In this document: positions 53,999 to 63,882 of the stretch, one piece after another
Layout of the letters: every line of letters starts with the position of its first letter
How positions within the stretch are numbered: position 1 is the stretch's first letter
Source of the DNA: Photobacterium toruni
GTDB taxonomy: Bacteria > Pseudomonadota > Gammaproteobacteria > Enterobacterales > Vibrionaceae
Assembly (NCBI RefSeq): GCF_024529955.1
Contig: NZ_AP024855.1
Location: 186,001 to 250,000 of the forward strand
Direction: 5' to 3'
Length of the DNA stretch: 64,000 nucleotides
Translations under genes and position numbers: made by a program
Notes under the pieces: model-generated
Told to the model about the DNA's origin: nothing
Database searches by the model: none
What the model saw: the letters and a program-made list of their open reading frames with translations, nothing else

Positions 53999-54250
53999 TA
54001 TATTAATATATTATTAAAATTCATCCATCGTATAAGATAGACTACTTTAAATAAAACCAAGTCACGGCTCACAATAATAATATTTTTATCAATGTGAAAT
54101 TAATCGCATTAATTAAGTGATTATTTCACAAAAGCATTAGATTTTTATCGCCCTCACAACATCCACGACAGGGAATGATGACAGAGATTATTAATTTAGG
54201 TTGAAAACTTATTATGGTTAGTCTAATTACAATTAGACGTATATTTACCT

Positions 54251-54280
54251 AAAAAAAAACGAGATAATCATATCTCGTTT
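54251..54280 (-). terminator. Intrinsic terminator of the L,D-transpeptidase gene
   Basis: AAACGAGATA / TATCTCGTTT with a 4-nt loop; a run of nine A at 54251-54259 gives the T run on the minus strand. Confidence 0.85.
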
Positions 54281-54299
54281 ATATAAGTTAACCTTTTGA

Positions 54300-55205
54300 T
54301 TATGATTTCAATATAACAGGAATACCTGATTGTTTATCTAATTCAGAATATAATCGTTGCGTTGCTTTCGTATCACCTGCGACATCATTTAATAATACTT
54401 CTGGTGCATCAACACTTTTTTTAACCCCCATCTGAGCTTCATTTTTTGATAATGGTGAATGAACCTCAACAATTAACTCTCCATCAGAATCTCGTGATGT
54501 TTTAACGGGCTGATTAATAATCTGAACTTGAGTACCAAGAGCAACATGTGGGAATAACCACTCCACATCCCATGGGTTCATACGAATACAACCGCCACTA
54601 ACTCGCATACCAATACCAAAGTCTTTATTAGTGCCATGAATGAGATATTCGCCATGCCCATAAGCCAATCGCATTTTATAATCACCCAATGGATTATCAG
54701 GTCCAGCAGGTACAACTGCGGGTAATATATCTCCTTTTGCGGCATGTTCTTTACGAATCGATGCTGGCGGTGTCCATGTTGGATTTTTTACTTTTTCACT
54801 AATCGATGTCGTCATGCTGGGTGTTTCACGTCCAACGCGACCAATACCAATAGGAAAAATATAAACAATAGATGCATCATCTTTAGGAAAATAGTAAAGG
54901 CGTAATTCAGCGAGGTTAACCACAATGCCTTTATGAGCCACATCAGGTAATACGACTTGAGTGGGTATTTGTAATAATTTTCCAGGTTGTGGCAAAAAAG
55001 GATCAACGTCTTTGTTTGCCGCCATCATTCCAAGAAAACCCACGTTATACTTATTAGCTATATCAGCAAGACTATCTCCTTGCTTTACTTCATAATATTC
55101 TGCTGTACCAACAATATTACTACCATCGGTAGGTAGTTTATATTCAATTGCATGCGCTGCAGATGAGGCTAAACATGTGAGTGACAAAAGTAATGCGCGG
55201 TACAC
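54300..55205 (-). CDS. L,D-transpeptidase with LysM domain (YkuD family)
   Basis: A 301-residue periplasmic protein: signal peptide (1-19), LysM domain (about 38-82, YYEVKQGDSLADIANKYNVG), YkuD catalytic domain from about 92 with HGTNKDFGIG and the active site SGGCIRM (Cys about 207), then a C-terminal extension. It belongs with ErfK/YbiS/YcfS-type enzymes that attach Lpp to peptidoglycan. It is convergent with lpp, its likely substrate. Confidence 0.92.
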   Translation of the reverse strand: MYRALLLSLTCLASSAAHAIEYKLPTDGSNIVGTAEYYEVKQGDSLADIANKYNVGFLGMMAANKDVDPFLPQPGKLLQIPTQVVLPDVAHKGIVVNLAELRLYYFPKDDASIVYIFPIGIGRVGRETPSMTTSISEKVKNPTWTPPASIRKEHAAKGDILPAVVPAGPDNPLGDYKMRLAYGHGEYLIHGTNKDFGIGMRVSGGCIRMNPWDVEWLFPHVALGTQVQIINQPVKTSRDSDGELIVEVHSPLSKNEAQMGVKKSVDAPEVLLNDVAGDTKATQRLYSELDKQSGIPVILKS

Positions 55206-55440
55206 GACAATATCTCCAGTTAAGATTTCACAAACAATTCGATCATGAATGTAAAATACTGTAATTAATTAGCATACAATAATTATCTTTAATTATTACA
55301 TGTGCTTTTAAGCTTTGATGCCATACTACTTGATATCATTTTAATCTACTAGCTTATCGGTAACAGTGTCTCTACAATCACATCACCAAAATATTCTTAT
55401 CAAGCATTCATGTGACGCTACAGTAATTATAACGGATCAC

Positions 55441-55480
55441 AAAAAAGAGCTGTTAAATCTTAGTCAGATCTAACAGCTCT
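55441..55480 (-). terminator. Intrinsic terminator of the desaturase gene
   Basis: AGAGCTGTTA-A-ATCT ... AGAT-C-TAACAGCTCT, a 14-bp stem with one mismatch and a 5-nt loop. A six-A run at 55441-55446 gives the T run on the minus strand. Confidence 0.85.
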
Positions 55481-55497
55481 ATACTGCATTTCTACTA

Positions 55498-56631
55498 TTA
55501 AACAGTATATTGTTGGACTAAATATTTCCAATCACGCCGTTGTTGTTTTAATTTATGCTTAATCGACTCATACTGCTGCATAAATTCAAAATTCTCATAA
55601 TCATTTGCTAGTTTTTTTTGTCGTAAATCTATCAGGCGTTTTTTTACTTGATAATAATCTGATATCTTGCTGATTAACGCTTCATATTCATATTGCAACT
55701 GCAGTAAACGTGCGCCGTTATTAGGTAACGTTTTCAATTGATATTCCAACCGCGTAAATTCCATTTTTGCCCGCGTTTTTTCAATCCTATCTGCAGATAT
55801 AACTTTTAAATCTGTTGTCCACCCTAGCCACGAACAACTTTTTATTAGCCATTTGGTTGGATCAAACTGCCACCAGCGAATACCATTACGATAATCGTTT
55901 TCAAAAATATGATGGTAATTATGGTATCCTTCACCAAATGTTAGCCATGCAATCAGTCCATTATCACGGGCACTATTCCGATCGGTATAGGGTTGAGATC
56001 CCCATTTATGTGCCAATGAATTAATAAAAAAGGTTGTATGGTGGCTCAACACTAACCGTAATACACCAACAAATAATAATGCACCCCACATATTACCGAA
56101 TACCCATCCTATCGTGATCGGCACTCCAATATTCATAATTGCAGCTAAAATCAAATAATATTTATGTTGCCAAACTACGATAGGATCTTGCTGTAAATCT
56201 GCACAATTTGAATAATCATGATAACGACTCGCTTGATAGCGTCGCAGCATCCAACCAATATGGCTATAAAAAAAGCCCATTTTAGCTGAGTAGGGATCTT
56301 TGAGGTTATTATCAACATAGCGATGATGTATTCGATGATCAGAACACCAATGCAGAATACTATTTTGCAACGCAAATGCACCGCCAAGGGCAAAAATTAC
56401 TCGTAAAAAGCGATTAGCTTGATAACTTTGATGTGCCCACAAGCGATGATATCCAGCAGTAATGGACAGACCACAATAGCAAAATGCCATTATAGTCATA
56501 AAAATAAGCGTGAAATCGAGTGTATAGAAATAAAAATATAGCGGAACACCAATAACTGCAATAGCAAATGTCAGCGTAAATAACGTTACATTTAACCAAA
56601 TAATGGGTGGTTTTTGCTGTTGAGGTATCAT
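55498..56631 (-). CDS. Membrane fatty-acid (acyl-CoA type) desaturase
   Basis: A 377-residue diiron desaturase with the three histidine boxes HRLWAH (about 62-67), HRIHHRYVD (about 99-107) and EGYHNYHHIF (about 235-244), and four or more hydrophobic helices. The C-terminal 100 residues are charged and probably coiled (LEYQLKTLP, LQYEYEALISKISDYYQVKK). It would introduce a cis double bond, typically delta-9, into acyl chains, useful for membrane fluidity in the cold. Its product could feed the CFA-like pathway encoded at 21-31 kb, but the genes are 25 kb apart. Confidence 0.9.
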   Translation of the reverse strand: MIPQQQKPPIIWLNVTLFTLTFAIAVIGVPLYFYFYTLDFTLIFMTIMAFCYCGLSITAGYHRLWAHQSYQANRFLRVIFALGGAFALQNSILHWCSDHRIHHRYVDNNLKDPYSAKMGFFYSHIGWMLRRYQASRYHDYSNCADLQQDPIVVWQHKYYLILAAIMNIGVPITIGWVFGNMWGALLFVGVLRLVLSHHTTFFINSLAHKWGSQPYTDRNSARDNGLIAWLTFGEGYHNYHHIFENDYRNGIRWWQFDPTKWLIKSCSWLGWTTDLKVISADRIEKTRAKMEFTRLEYQLKTLPNNGARLLQLQYEYEALISKISDYYQVKKRLIDLRQKKLANDYENFEFMQQYESIKHKLKQQRRDWKYLVQQYTV

Positions 56632-56724
56632 CCTTTTTCACCTTATTTTCAGCGTACACATGTAAGCTAGATTATACGGAGCACTTACGGTGATTCAACT
56701 AACCTCTACCACTCAACACGATCA

Positions 56725-57207
56725 CTACTTCAATAATGTGATTCCAGCCGCATCAAAACGCGCATTTATGCAATGATAATCATCATGTAATGGTTGATAG
56801 TAACTTGCTGGCATTGCCTCTTTTAATCCAGCTTGCACTAACGCATTGTATTCCGCTCTTGTCATGAGCACGTATTCAAGATGGTCATCAATAACAGCCT
56901 GAATATTCTCAATCGTTGCTTCATCATCACGTACTAATGCTTTTAAATACCCCGTGATCACCGATAACGGCATCATCATCTCTCTTACAAGCAATTTTCG
57001 TTCCTGAATATGATGCGCTGCAACAGTTCGCTTACCTATAGTAAAGATCTGTATCCAATCAGGTTTACCTTGCTTTGTCACCAATCCATGTTGATAACAA
57101 TAATATGACTCTAAAAACGTACGTAAATGGCTATAGCGTTCAGAATAGACTTCTAAATAAATATGTTGCAACTCAAAGTTAGCATTAAAGTTATTGATTT
57201 CACTCAT
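56725..57207 (-). CDS. Hypothetical cytoplasmic protein, divergent from msrPQ
   Basis: A 160-residue soluble protein, mostly helical by appearance. Its landmarks are LRTFLESYYCYQHGLVTKQGKPDW and a central MMMPLSVITGYLKAL. AGGA six to seven bases before the ATG supports the start. I do not recognise the family. It shares a 145-bp divergent promoter region with msrP. Confidence 0.6.
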   Translation of the reverse strand: MSEINNFNANFELQHIYLEVYSERYSHLRTFLESYYCYQHGLVTKQGKPDWIQIFTIGKRTVAAHHIQERKLLVREMMMPLSVITGYLKALVRDDEATIENIQAVIDDHLEYVLMTRAEYNALVQAGLKEAMPASYYQPLHDDYHCINARFDAAGITLLK

Positions 57208-57309
57208 AAGTATTCCTTTTTTATTGACTTGTTTTATTTACTGTTTTTCTAATCACTAATAAAAACCAACTATTTTTGAAATTTTTATTATTTGATTACG
57301 GTCTACTCA

Positions 57310-57328
57310 AATAACAATAATTATCATT
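57310..57328. promoter_or_regulatory. Fur-box-like element between the hypothetical gene and msrP
   Basis: AATAACAATAATTATCATT agrees with the 19-bp Fur consensus at 13 positions by my count. The region is AT-rich, so chance similarity cannot be excluded. Confidence 0.35.
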
Positions 57329-57352
57329 TTTAATATTATCAGTAGGCTGCTT

Positions 57353-58366
57353 ATGCAAATAAAAGTGCGTCCTCGTTGGGCATTAACAGAAAATCAAGTC
57401 ACACCAGAAGGTGTCTATCATCAACGGCGTTCTATTTTAAAAAAACTGGGTATTGCGGCGGTTGGATTACCACTATCAACCAATGCTCATGCTGGTTTGT
57501 TTGATTTTATCTCATCTTCAGAAGAGCCAGCAATTGATCATCGCCGACAGTTAACAGGAACCCCTTCATCATTATCAAATCAGACATTATCCCTCACTCC
57601 AGAAGATAAAATTCTTCATTATAATAATTTCTATGAGTTTGGTACGGATAAATCATCACCAGCGATACGAGCTGAAAAATTTATTACGGATCCTTGGAAA
57701 GTCACTATTGATGGAATGGTAAATAATCCATTCACTCTCGATTATGATGACCTATTTAACCAGTTTACCTTAGAAGAGCGCATATACCGCTTACGCTGTG
57801 TTGAAGCATGGTCAATGAATATTCCTTGGATAGGCTTTAGCCTACGCGACATCATCAAGAAAGCCGATCCACAACAACAAGCAAAATACGTTGCCTTTGA
57901 AACTTTATATGATCCCAAACAAATGCCGGGACAAGCATCATCTCGTCTTGGTGGCGGTATTGAATACCCTTATGTAGAAGGCTTACGCATTGATGAAGCC
58001 ATGCATCCACTGACAATGATCTCGGTAGGATTATATGGCAAAACACTCGCTCCACAAAATGGGGCTCCCTTGCGGCTTGTTGTACCATGGAAGTATGGCT
58101 TTAAAAGTATTAAATCGATTGTGCGTATCCATCTTACTGATAAACAACCGCCAACGACTTGGAATCGTTTAGCACCGAGCGAATATGGATTTTATGCTAA
58201 TGTTAATCCTAGCGTTGATCACCCTCGCTGGAGTCAAGCGAGTGAACGTTTTATCGGTGAGGGAAATGTCTTTAGCAGTCGTCGCCAACCCACATTACTG
58301 TTTAATGGCTATGCTGAAGAAGTAGCAGCGTTATACAAAGGTGTGGACTTAAAAAGGAACTATTAA
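57353..58366 (+). CDS. msrP: Methionine-sulfoxide reductase catalytic subunit
   Basis: A 337-residue molybdopterin enzyme of the SUOX family. The N-terminus has a twin-arginine signal (RRSILKKLG, 25-33) ending near [16 protein letters not shown] (about 143-153) holds the molybdenum-ligand Cys, and [12 protein letters not shown] is typical of YedY/MsrP. It repairs oxidised methionines in periplasmic proteins, receiving electrons from MsrQ. It overlaps msrQ by one base (TAATG). Confidence 0.95.
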   Translation: MQIKVRPRWALTENQVTPEGVYHQRRSILKKLGIAAVGLPLSTNAHAGLFDFISSSEEPAIDHRRQLTGTPSSLSNQTLSLTPEDKILHYNNFYEFGTDKSSPAIRAEKFITDPWKVTIDGMVNNPFTLDYDDLFNQFTLEERIYRLRCVEAWSMNIPWIGFSLRDIIKKADPQQQAKYVAFETLYDPKQMPGQASSRLGGGIEYPYVEGLRIDEAMHPLTMISVGLYGKTLAPQNGAPLRLVVPWKYGFKSIKSIVRIHLTDKQPPTTWNRLAPSEYGFYANVNPSVDHPRWSQASERFIGEGNVFSSRRQPTLLFNGYAEEVAALYKGVDLKRNY

Positions 58367-58998
58367 TGCTCACTCATTATGTTCAAAAGTATCGCCTTAC
58401 CCCCTCTCGTATCTTAATGCTAAAAGTTATCATCCATATGGTGACATTATTCTTTGTTGCGATATTGGCTTATAACACGATCAACGGTGGGTTTGGTGCT
58501 GATCCCATTAAAGGGATTGAACATTTTACCGGCAAAGCAGCATTAAATACCTTGATATTAACATTATTGCTGTCACCACTAGCAAAACGCTATAAACAAG
58601 GCGGGCTGATACGTCTAAGACGATTATTAGGTGTATACAGCTTCTTTTGGGCCGCACTCCATCTTAGTGCCTACCTTGCTCTAGATTTAAATTTTGATTG
58701 GCATTTATTAGGCAGTGAAATAATAAAACGCCCTTATCTTGCGATTGGTGCCGTTAGCTGGATTATCTTATTGTTATTAACGCTTACTTCAACACAATCA
58801 ATGCAGCGTCGTTTAGGCAAGCATTGGCAACAACTACATAATTGGGTATATCTGGCTCTAATATTAAGCCCAATTCACTATTATTGGTCAGTAAAGTCGG
58901 GACTTATTGAACCATCGATTTACTTATTCATTTGTGCGTTTTTGCTGTATTGCCGTAAACAAAAAATATTATCGAAACCACGTGATCCTAACGCATAA
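58366..58998 (+). CDS. msrQ: MsrQ haem-binding membrane subunit
   Basis: A 210-residue protein with about six helices and the ferric-reductase-like haem His residues (FWAALHLSAYLALD; WQQLHNWVYLALILSPIHYYW). It passes electrons from the quinone pool or a flavin reductase to MsrP. Translationally coupled to msrP. Confidence 0.95.
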   Translation: MLTHYVQKYRLTPSRILMLKVIIHMVTLFFVAILAYNTINGGFGADPIKGIEHFTGKAALNTLILTLLLSPLAKRYKQGGLIRLRRLLGVYSFFWAALHLSAYLALDLNFDWHLLGSEIIKRPYLAIGAVSWIILLLLTLTSTQSMQRRLGKHWQQLHNWVYLALILSPIHYYWSVKSGLIEPSIYLFICAFLLYCRKQKILSKPRDPNA

Positions 58999-59091
58999 AT
59001 ACAGTTGGTTGGATTGACTAACCCCATTAAGCCACAGACAATAGCGACAATTTTTTACATTCATATCCGCGGTTCGCATGGAAGCTGTCCA

Positions 59092-60435
59092 ATGACAATA
59101 TCAACACCCCAGCCATTATCTTTACGTGATGATTCAATATTTCGCCTTTTTTGGCGTTACACCTTACCAACCATCGCAGCCATGCTTATCACTGGTATCT
59201 ATGTTGCGGTTGATGGCATGTTTGTTGGGCATTTTATCGGGGAAGATGGCCTTGCTGCAATCATGCTCGGCTACCCTATAGGTTCTATTCTTTATGCCCT
59301 TGGAGCCATGATTGGTATGGGCGCATCGGCATTAGTCTCAATTAAAATGGGAGAGGATAATACTCAGCAAGCGCGTCATATTGTTGGTAATGCACTAACA
59401 CTATGTATTAGCGCAGCCATTATTTTCTGTTCGTTAGGGCTGATATTTGGTCAAGATATTCTCATTTGGATTGGGGCTAAAAATCATATTTTATCAATGG
59501 CAACAGACTATCTATTTTGGTATTTCATCATGGGTGGGTTCGCTATTGTTTCAATGGCTTTTTCCGCATTATTGCGTAACGATGGTCAGCCCAATCGTGT
59601 CACACTGATCATGATCTTAGGTGGCGTATTAAATATCTTGCTTGATTGGTTATTTATTGTCGTGATTCCTTGGGGATTAACTGGTGCTGCTATTGCGACG
59701 ATGCTGTCACAAGCTGTTACTTGTATTTTATGTTTACACCATTTTTTCACCGACAAAACACAATTACGTGTCGGCTGGGATAGCCTTAAAATAAACCTTG
59801 ATACTGTATTACAAATACTCAAATTAGGTACATCCAGTTTATTAATGTACATGTATCTATCTGTGGTATTGATACTCCACAGCAAAGCATTTTTATTAGT
59901 AGGCAAACCTATTCATGTCGCAGCTTATAGTATCGTCAGCTACACGGAAGCCTTCTTCTATTTAATTTTTGAAGGGATTGCTTTAGGTACGCAGCCACTT
60001 ATCAGTTTTAATACTGGCGCAGGTCTTAAAGATCGCGTGATTAAAATTCGCAACCTTGCCTTTACGATTACCTTATTAATCGCTGCTATTGGTGTGATTA
60101 TTTTATATAGCATTCCAGATAGCGTGGTATACATGTTTGCAGGTAATAACCCATTGCTTCAGCCTGAAGCACTAAAAGGCATGTCGCTCTATTTTTGGGG
60201 ACTGCCTTTTGAAGGGATATTACTCGTCGGAGCAACCTACTTTCAGGCGATTAATATGCCCAAAGAAGCCTCACTATTAACGGGTGGAAAACTTCTTTTA
60301 ATATCTATTGTTATTTTTGTACTTGCACATAGCTTTGGTGTGACTGGCGTTTGGCTTGCACTACCTTTTTGTAGTGCATTACTTACGTTATGGATGGTAT
60401 TTAGACTAAAAAAGCTATCAATAATCAATGACTAA
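59092..60435 (+). CDS. MATE family efflux transporter
   Basis: A 447-residue protein with about twelve helices: FRLFWRYTLPTIAAMLITGIY, VDGMFVGHFIGEDGLAA and the repeated second half beginning LKLGTSSLLMYMYLS. I use the ATG at 59092, with GGAAG seven bases upstream; the longer frame to 59005 adds non-family residues. It exports drugs or metabolites using an ion gradient; substrate unknown. It begins about 94 bases after msrQ and may be read from the same transcript. Confidence 0.9.
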   Translation: MTISTPQPLSLRDDSIFRLFWRYTLPTIAAMLITGIYVAVDGMFVGHFIGEDGLAAIMLGYPIGSILYALGAMIGMGASALVSIKMGEDNTQQARHIVGNALTLCISAAIIFCSLGLIFGQDILIWIGAKNHILSMATDYLFWYFIMGGFAIVSMAFSALLRNDGQPNRVTLIMILGGVLNILLDWLFIVVIPWGLTGAAIATMLSQAVTCILCLHHFFTDKTQLRVGWDSLKINLDTVLQILKLGTSSLLMYMYLSVVLILHSKAFLLVGKPIHVAAYSIVSYTEAFFYLIFEGIALGTQPLISFNTGAGLKDRVIKIRNLAFTITLLIAAIGVIILYSIPDSVVYMFAGNNPLLQPEALKGMSLYFWGLPFEGILLVGATYFQAINMPKEASLLTGGKLLLISIVIFVLAHSFGVTGVWLALPFCSALLTLWMVFRLKKLSIIND

Positions 60436-60789
60436 ATAACACACTATGCAATAAACACATTAATAAGATGAAAACCATTCATTTTACTCATAGTGGTATT
60501 TACCCTAATATCACCATAAAGAAAGAAAACAAAATAGTATGACTACCTAGTTTTGTTTATGATCTAACGCCACTTTATACCAAGTAGAGTGGCGTCTTCC
60601 TTTCCCTTTCGATTTATCTGCCACTAAACACCATCGTCCTTTTAGTCCATTAATTGCATAAAAAACAATCTATCTTGAATAAATAATATTCTTTTAAATA
60701 TTAAAATCGATATAAATAACGTATTTAAGTAGGAATTATCAAAATCATATATACCATACAGGCATACACAACAACATAACTAGAAGATC
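60436..60789. other. 354-bp intergenic region upstream of the anion symporter gene
   Basis: It contains the MATE gene terminator at about 60567-60604 and should contain the promoter of the following gene. I see no additional gene. Confidence 0.5.
60567..60604 (+). terminator. Terminator-like hairpin after the MATE gene
   Basis: ACGCCACT / AGTGGCGT with a 13-nt loop, which itself contains ACTT/AAGT. It is followed by a pyrimidine stretch CTTCCTTTCCC, so the T run is imperfect. It is about 130 bases beyond the stop. Confidence 0.6.
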
Positions 60790-62262
60790 ATGACGACAAC
60801 TACCACTAAAGAATCATTACCACCACCAGAGCCTTTCTTTGCCATTAAAATCATTCCAGCCATCATTATTGTGTTGCTCAGCACTCTCTGCTGGCATTAC
60901 ATCGATATACCGTCTGAATTAAATATTGCAGCCTTTCATACTGCTATTATTTTTATTGCCACTATTGTTGCTATCGTTGCTAACGTCTTACCTACCGGCG
61001 CCGTTGCTGTTATCGCCGTTTCTGCCTATGCCGTTTTGCATGCCGGTGGTGAGACCTCTGCCAAAGCTGCAATTATGGCTGCCACCAGCAATTTTAATAA
61101 TGTGCTTATTTGGTTGATCGTCATTGCCTTTATGATTGCGCGTGCCTTTGCTAAAACAGGCTTAGGACGACGTATTGCACTTATCTTGCTGAGTTGGTTT
61201 GGTCAGTCATCTTTACGCATTGCTTATTGTTTAGGTGTCGCCGATTTTCTTATCGCTCCCGCGACACCAAGTAATACTGCGCGTTCAGCAATTATCTCAC
61301 CTATTGCAGATTCACTGGCAAAAGCTATTAACAAAGATGATCGCAAATTGGGTCAATACCTCATTTCTTCAGTAAGCGCGATGAACGACGCATCAGCCGT
61401 TGGTTTTCAAACAGGCTTTGCGGGTAACCTTGCTTTAGTCGGAATAGCGGCCTCTGTTGCTGGCATTAACATGACCTTTAGTCATTGGGCATTGTATTTA
61501 TTACTGCCCGCAGCCATTTTACTGTTAACGATTCCGTTTATTTTGTTTAAATTTATTAATCCAGAAACAAAGCAGACACCACAAGCGCCAGCTTATGCAA
61601 AACAAGCGTTACTGCATTTAGGCCCTGTTAGTATTGCTGAATGGAAATTAATCGCGGTCTTTATTGCATTAATTATTATGTGGGTCGGTGGACAAGCATT
61701 ACATCTACATTCAACCACTTCTGCATTTATTGGTTTATCTGCCCTACTCATTTTAGGTGTTTTAAATTGGAATGATGTTAAATCAGAAAAAGGAGCGTGG
61801 GATACACTGGTTTGGTTTGCAGTATTAATGGGAATGGCAAGCCAACTAAAAAAACTCGGTTTCACCGCTTGGGTCGGTCACGGAGTTTCTGATTTAATCA
61901 GCCAATATATGGGTCATGCTAGTCCAACACTGATTTTAATTGTCATGATGGTTTTCTACCTTGTAACCGCCTACTTTTTTGCGTCTGGTACAGCAAAAGT
62001 AGTGGCTTTAGGTCCTGTGATTATTGGCTCCTTAATGGCTTTAGGCGTTAATCCTTTAATCTCAATATTGGCCGTAGCAGGAATAACCAATATAGGTTGT
62101 AACCTAACAACTTATAGCCATGCACGTAATCCATTATTAATGGGCTATCAATACCATAACGATAAACAGTGGATGAAGATTGGTTTAATTATCTCTGGTG
62201 GTGGTGCCGTTATATTTATGACATCAGGTATTATTTGGTGGTCGATTCTAGGACTAATGTAG
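60790..62262 (+). CDS. DASS (CitT-like) sodium-coupled anion symporter
   Basis: A 490-residue protein with about twelve helices. ADFLIAPATPSNTARSAIISPI (in parts, about 152-172) holds the first SNT motif of the divalent anion symporters; the second copy is modified to ASGTAKVVAL (about 400). FQTGFAGNLALVGIAA is typical of the CitT/SodiT branch. It carries di- or tricarboxylates such as 2-oxoglutarate, malate, tartrate or citrate; which one cannot be told. There is no neighbouring lyase or two-component regulator. Confidence 0.88.
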   Translation: MTTTTTKESLPPPEPFFAIKIIPAIIIVLLSTLCWHYIDIPSELNIAAFHTAIIFIATIVAIVANVLPTGAVAVIAVSAYAVLHAGGETSAKAAIMAATSNFNNVLIWLIVIAFMIARAFAKTGLGRRIALILLSWFGQSSLRIAYCLGVADFLIAPATPSNTARSAIISPIADSLAKAINKDDRKLGQYLISSVSAMNDASAVGFQTGFAGNLALVGIAASVAGINMTFSHWALYLLLPAAILLLTIPFILFKFINPETKQTPQAPAYAKQALLHLGPVSIAEWKLIAVFIALIIMWVGGQALHLHSTTSAFIGLSALLILGVLNWNDVKSEKGAWDTLVWFAVLMGMASQLKKLGFTAWVGHGVSDLISQYMGHASPTLILIVMMVFYLVTAYFFASGTAKVVALGPVIIGSLMALGVNPLISILAVAGITNIGCNLTTYSHARNPLLMGYQYHNDKQWMKIGLIISGGGAVIFMTSGIIWWSILGLM

Positions 62263-62303
62263 CCAATTAATACTGTTATCTAAATATACGAACGCCCTCA
62301 TAC

Positions 62304-62345
62304 AAAAGCCCATACTATTGTTAAACAAGTATGGGCTTATTCTTG
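62304..62345. terminator. Bidirectional terminator
   Basis: Perfect 10-bp stem AAGCCCATAC / GTATGGGCTT with a 13-nt loop, between the convergent symporter and MetF-like genes. Confidence 0.8.
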
Positions 62346-62360
62346 CTTGCATTTTTATAA

Positions 62361-63383
62361 CTAGATAGATGCGATTGCTGTACTCACTTTAGCTTGTAAG
62401 GTTCGAAACTCATGTTTAGCTAAATGACTGTCCATTGATGCACGTAGTAATTTATATAATAAAATAGACCCATCAATTTCTTCTTTACGATTAGTTAAGC
62501 TTTCAATATTAAGTCCCAATGGTAAATCATATTCAACCACGGCATCTAAGATTTGATTAAGACTATTGCAGCACATTTTAATCGATTCATGTAATGGATT
62601 CGTCGCATTTAGAATACGTAAACTGGTTGCTTCTGGCACACTGACACCCAGCCATTCAATAAATTCTAATGTCTTAGCACTACCACATGGTGAAAATGTT
62701 AATAAGATACGCTGAGGTTTAATGCCATCTTGCTTACATTCAATTGCATAGCGAGTCAAAATATCAATCGTTGCCTGAGTATCATAAATAGCTTGAGAGA
62801 TAAAAAAATTACACCCTTGCTGGTATTTTTCAATGAGACGCGCGTGTTCATTCCCTTTTTTAGCATGGCGTTCAGCAATCATAATGCCGCCAGTAAAAAA
62901 GTTGTTTTGATGCTCTGCCAATGCTTGATATGCCGTAGATAACGGTAACGATACTTCATTTTTTGCCGATGGACTTCCCACCAGAACAATGTCACGTACT
63001 TGATATTCATGCCACGCTTCATTAAGCCACTCATCAAAAGCATCTGTTTCTGATTGGACGACACTTTTATAAGTAATTACTGGACGCCCAGTTTTCTTAT
63101 TCAATAACGATGAATAATAACGAGGATCATGCGTCGATTTAAATGGAAATGGACGTGGTTTTTTTGTCCGTGAAACTTCATCTTGAATGTCATACACAAT
63201 CAAACCATCAATCGCGAGATCTTTAATACGATCCACTAATCGATCGGCAATACCTTCAACTTCAGTTAAAGGCGTATTCGTTTTTGGGGGGGTTGTCCCA
63301 ATAAAATAAACACCACGCGTAATATCGTTATAACGTACCCGTAGTTCAGATTCTGTATGTGTTGCTAGCGTTTGATTTACCAT
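62361..63383 (-). CDS. MetF-like methylenetetrahydrofolate reductase family protein
   Basis: A 340-residue TIM-barrel protein. GVYFIGTTPPKTNTPLTEVEGIADRLVD (landmark ends GVYFIGTTPP and ADRLVD), DGLIVYDIQDE, IVLVGSPSAK and GCNFFISQAIYD follow the MTHFR strand order, the last corresponding to the 'GA-x-F-x-x-TQ' FAD-site motif. It differs clearly from the main MetF of enterobacteria, so the reaction may differ. A GGAAG lies about ten bases before the ATG. Confidence 0.6.
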   Translation of the reverse strand: MVNQTLATHTESELRVRYNDITRGVYFIGTTPPKTNTPLTEVEGIADRLVDRIKDLAIDGLIVYDIQDEVSRTKKPRPFPFKSTHDPRYYSSLLNKKTGRPVITYKSVVQSETDAFDEWLNEAWHEYQVRDIVLVGSPSAKNEVSLPLSTAYQALAEHQNNFFTGGIMIAERHAKKGNEHARLIEKYQQGCNFFISQAIYDTQATIDILTRYAIECKQDGIKPQRILLTFSPCGSAKTLEFIEWLGVSVPEATSLRILNATNPLHESIKMCCNSLNQILDAVVEYDLPLGLNIESLTNRKEEIDGSILLYKLLRASMDSHLAKHEFRTLQAKVSTAIASI

Positions 63384-63567
63384 TAATAATCACTTCCATG
63401 TATTGTCATCGGTCTTAAATTTAGCCATAAATCATTGCCCCGATGATGACAAATATTCTTTAACTATAGCGATATTATGTTGCACTATAGTTAACATCCT
63501 TGTTTCCTTTGTACCTAATCACTTCCCATAAATCAAAATATATCCATTTTATTTTCAATCATATAAA

Positions 63568-63882
63568 TCACACACAGCTCTGATCTATCCATGATAAGTA
63601 GTCAACTGAACCATTAGTTATTGGTAATTGGATAATTTCAGGGGTTTCATAACGGTGATATTGTTCGATTAACGCTTTTACTTGCTCAAATAATTTCGTT
63701 TTCGTCTTAATAATTATTTGCTGCTCTTGATCGCAGTTAATCTTCTGCTTCCAATGGTAATAACTCTTAATCGGCATAACTTGAATACAAGCTGCTAAAC
63801 GTTGTTCAAGTAAGGCATTAATGATTATTTGACCATTTTCATCATCTGAAAATGTAGTAACAATGACACAATAATCTGTCAT
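63568..63882 (-). CDS. cutA: CutA divalent-cation tolerance protein
   Basis: A 104-residue protein with the CutA1 pattern: LEQRLAACIQVMPIKSYYHWKQKI (landmarks LAACIQ and SYYHW) and YETPEIIQLPITNGSVDYLSWI. It forms a trimer related to PII proteins; the role in copper tolerance is debated. AAGGA lies eight bases before the ATG. The last 118 bases of the window, upstream of it, show no gene that I can assign. Confidence 0.93.
   Translation of the reverse strand: MTDYCVIVTTFSDDENGQIIINALLEQRLAACIQVMPIKSYYHWKQKINCDQEQQIIIKTKTKLFEQVKALIEQYHRYETPEIIQLPITNGSVDYLSWIDQSCV

Larger units (their letters stand above)
53943..54299. other. 357-bp intergenic region between lpp and the L,D-transpeptidase gene
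   Basis: Between the two convergent terminators I see no gene. It contains a short palindrome, GTCTAATT-AC-AATTAGAC (54221-54238). Confidence 0.5.
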
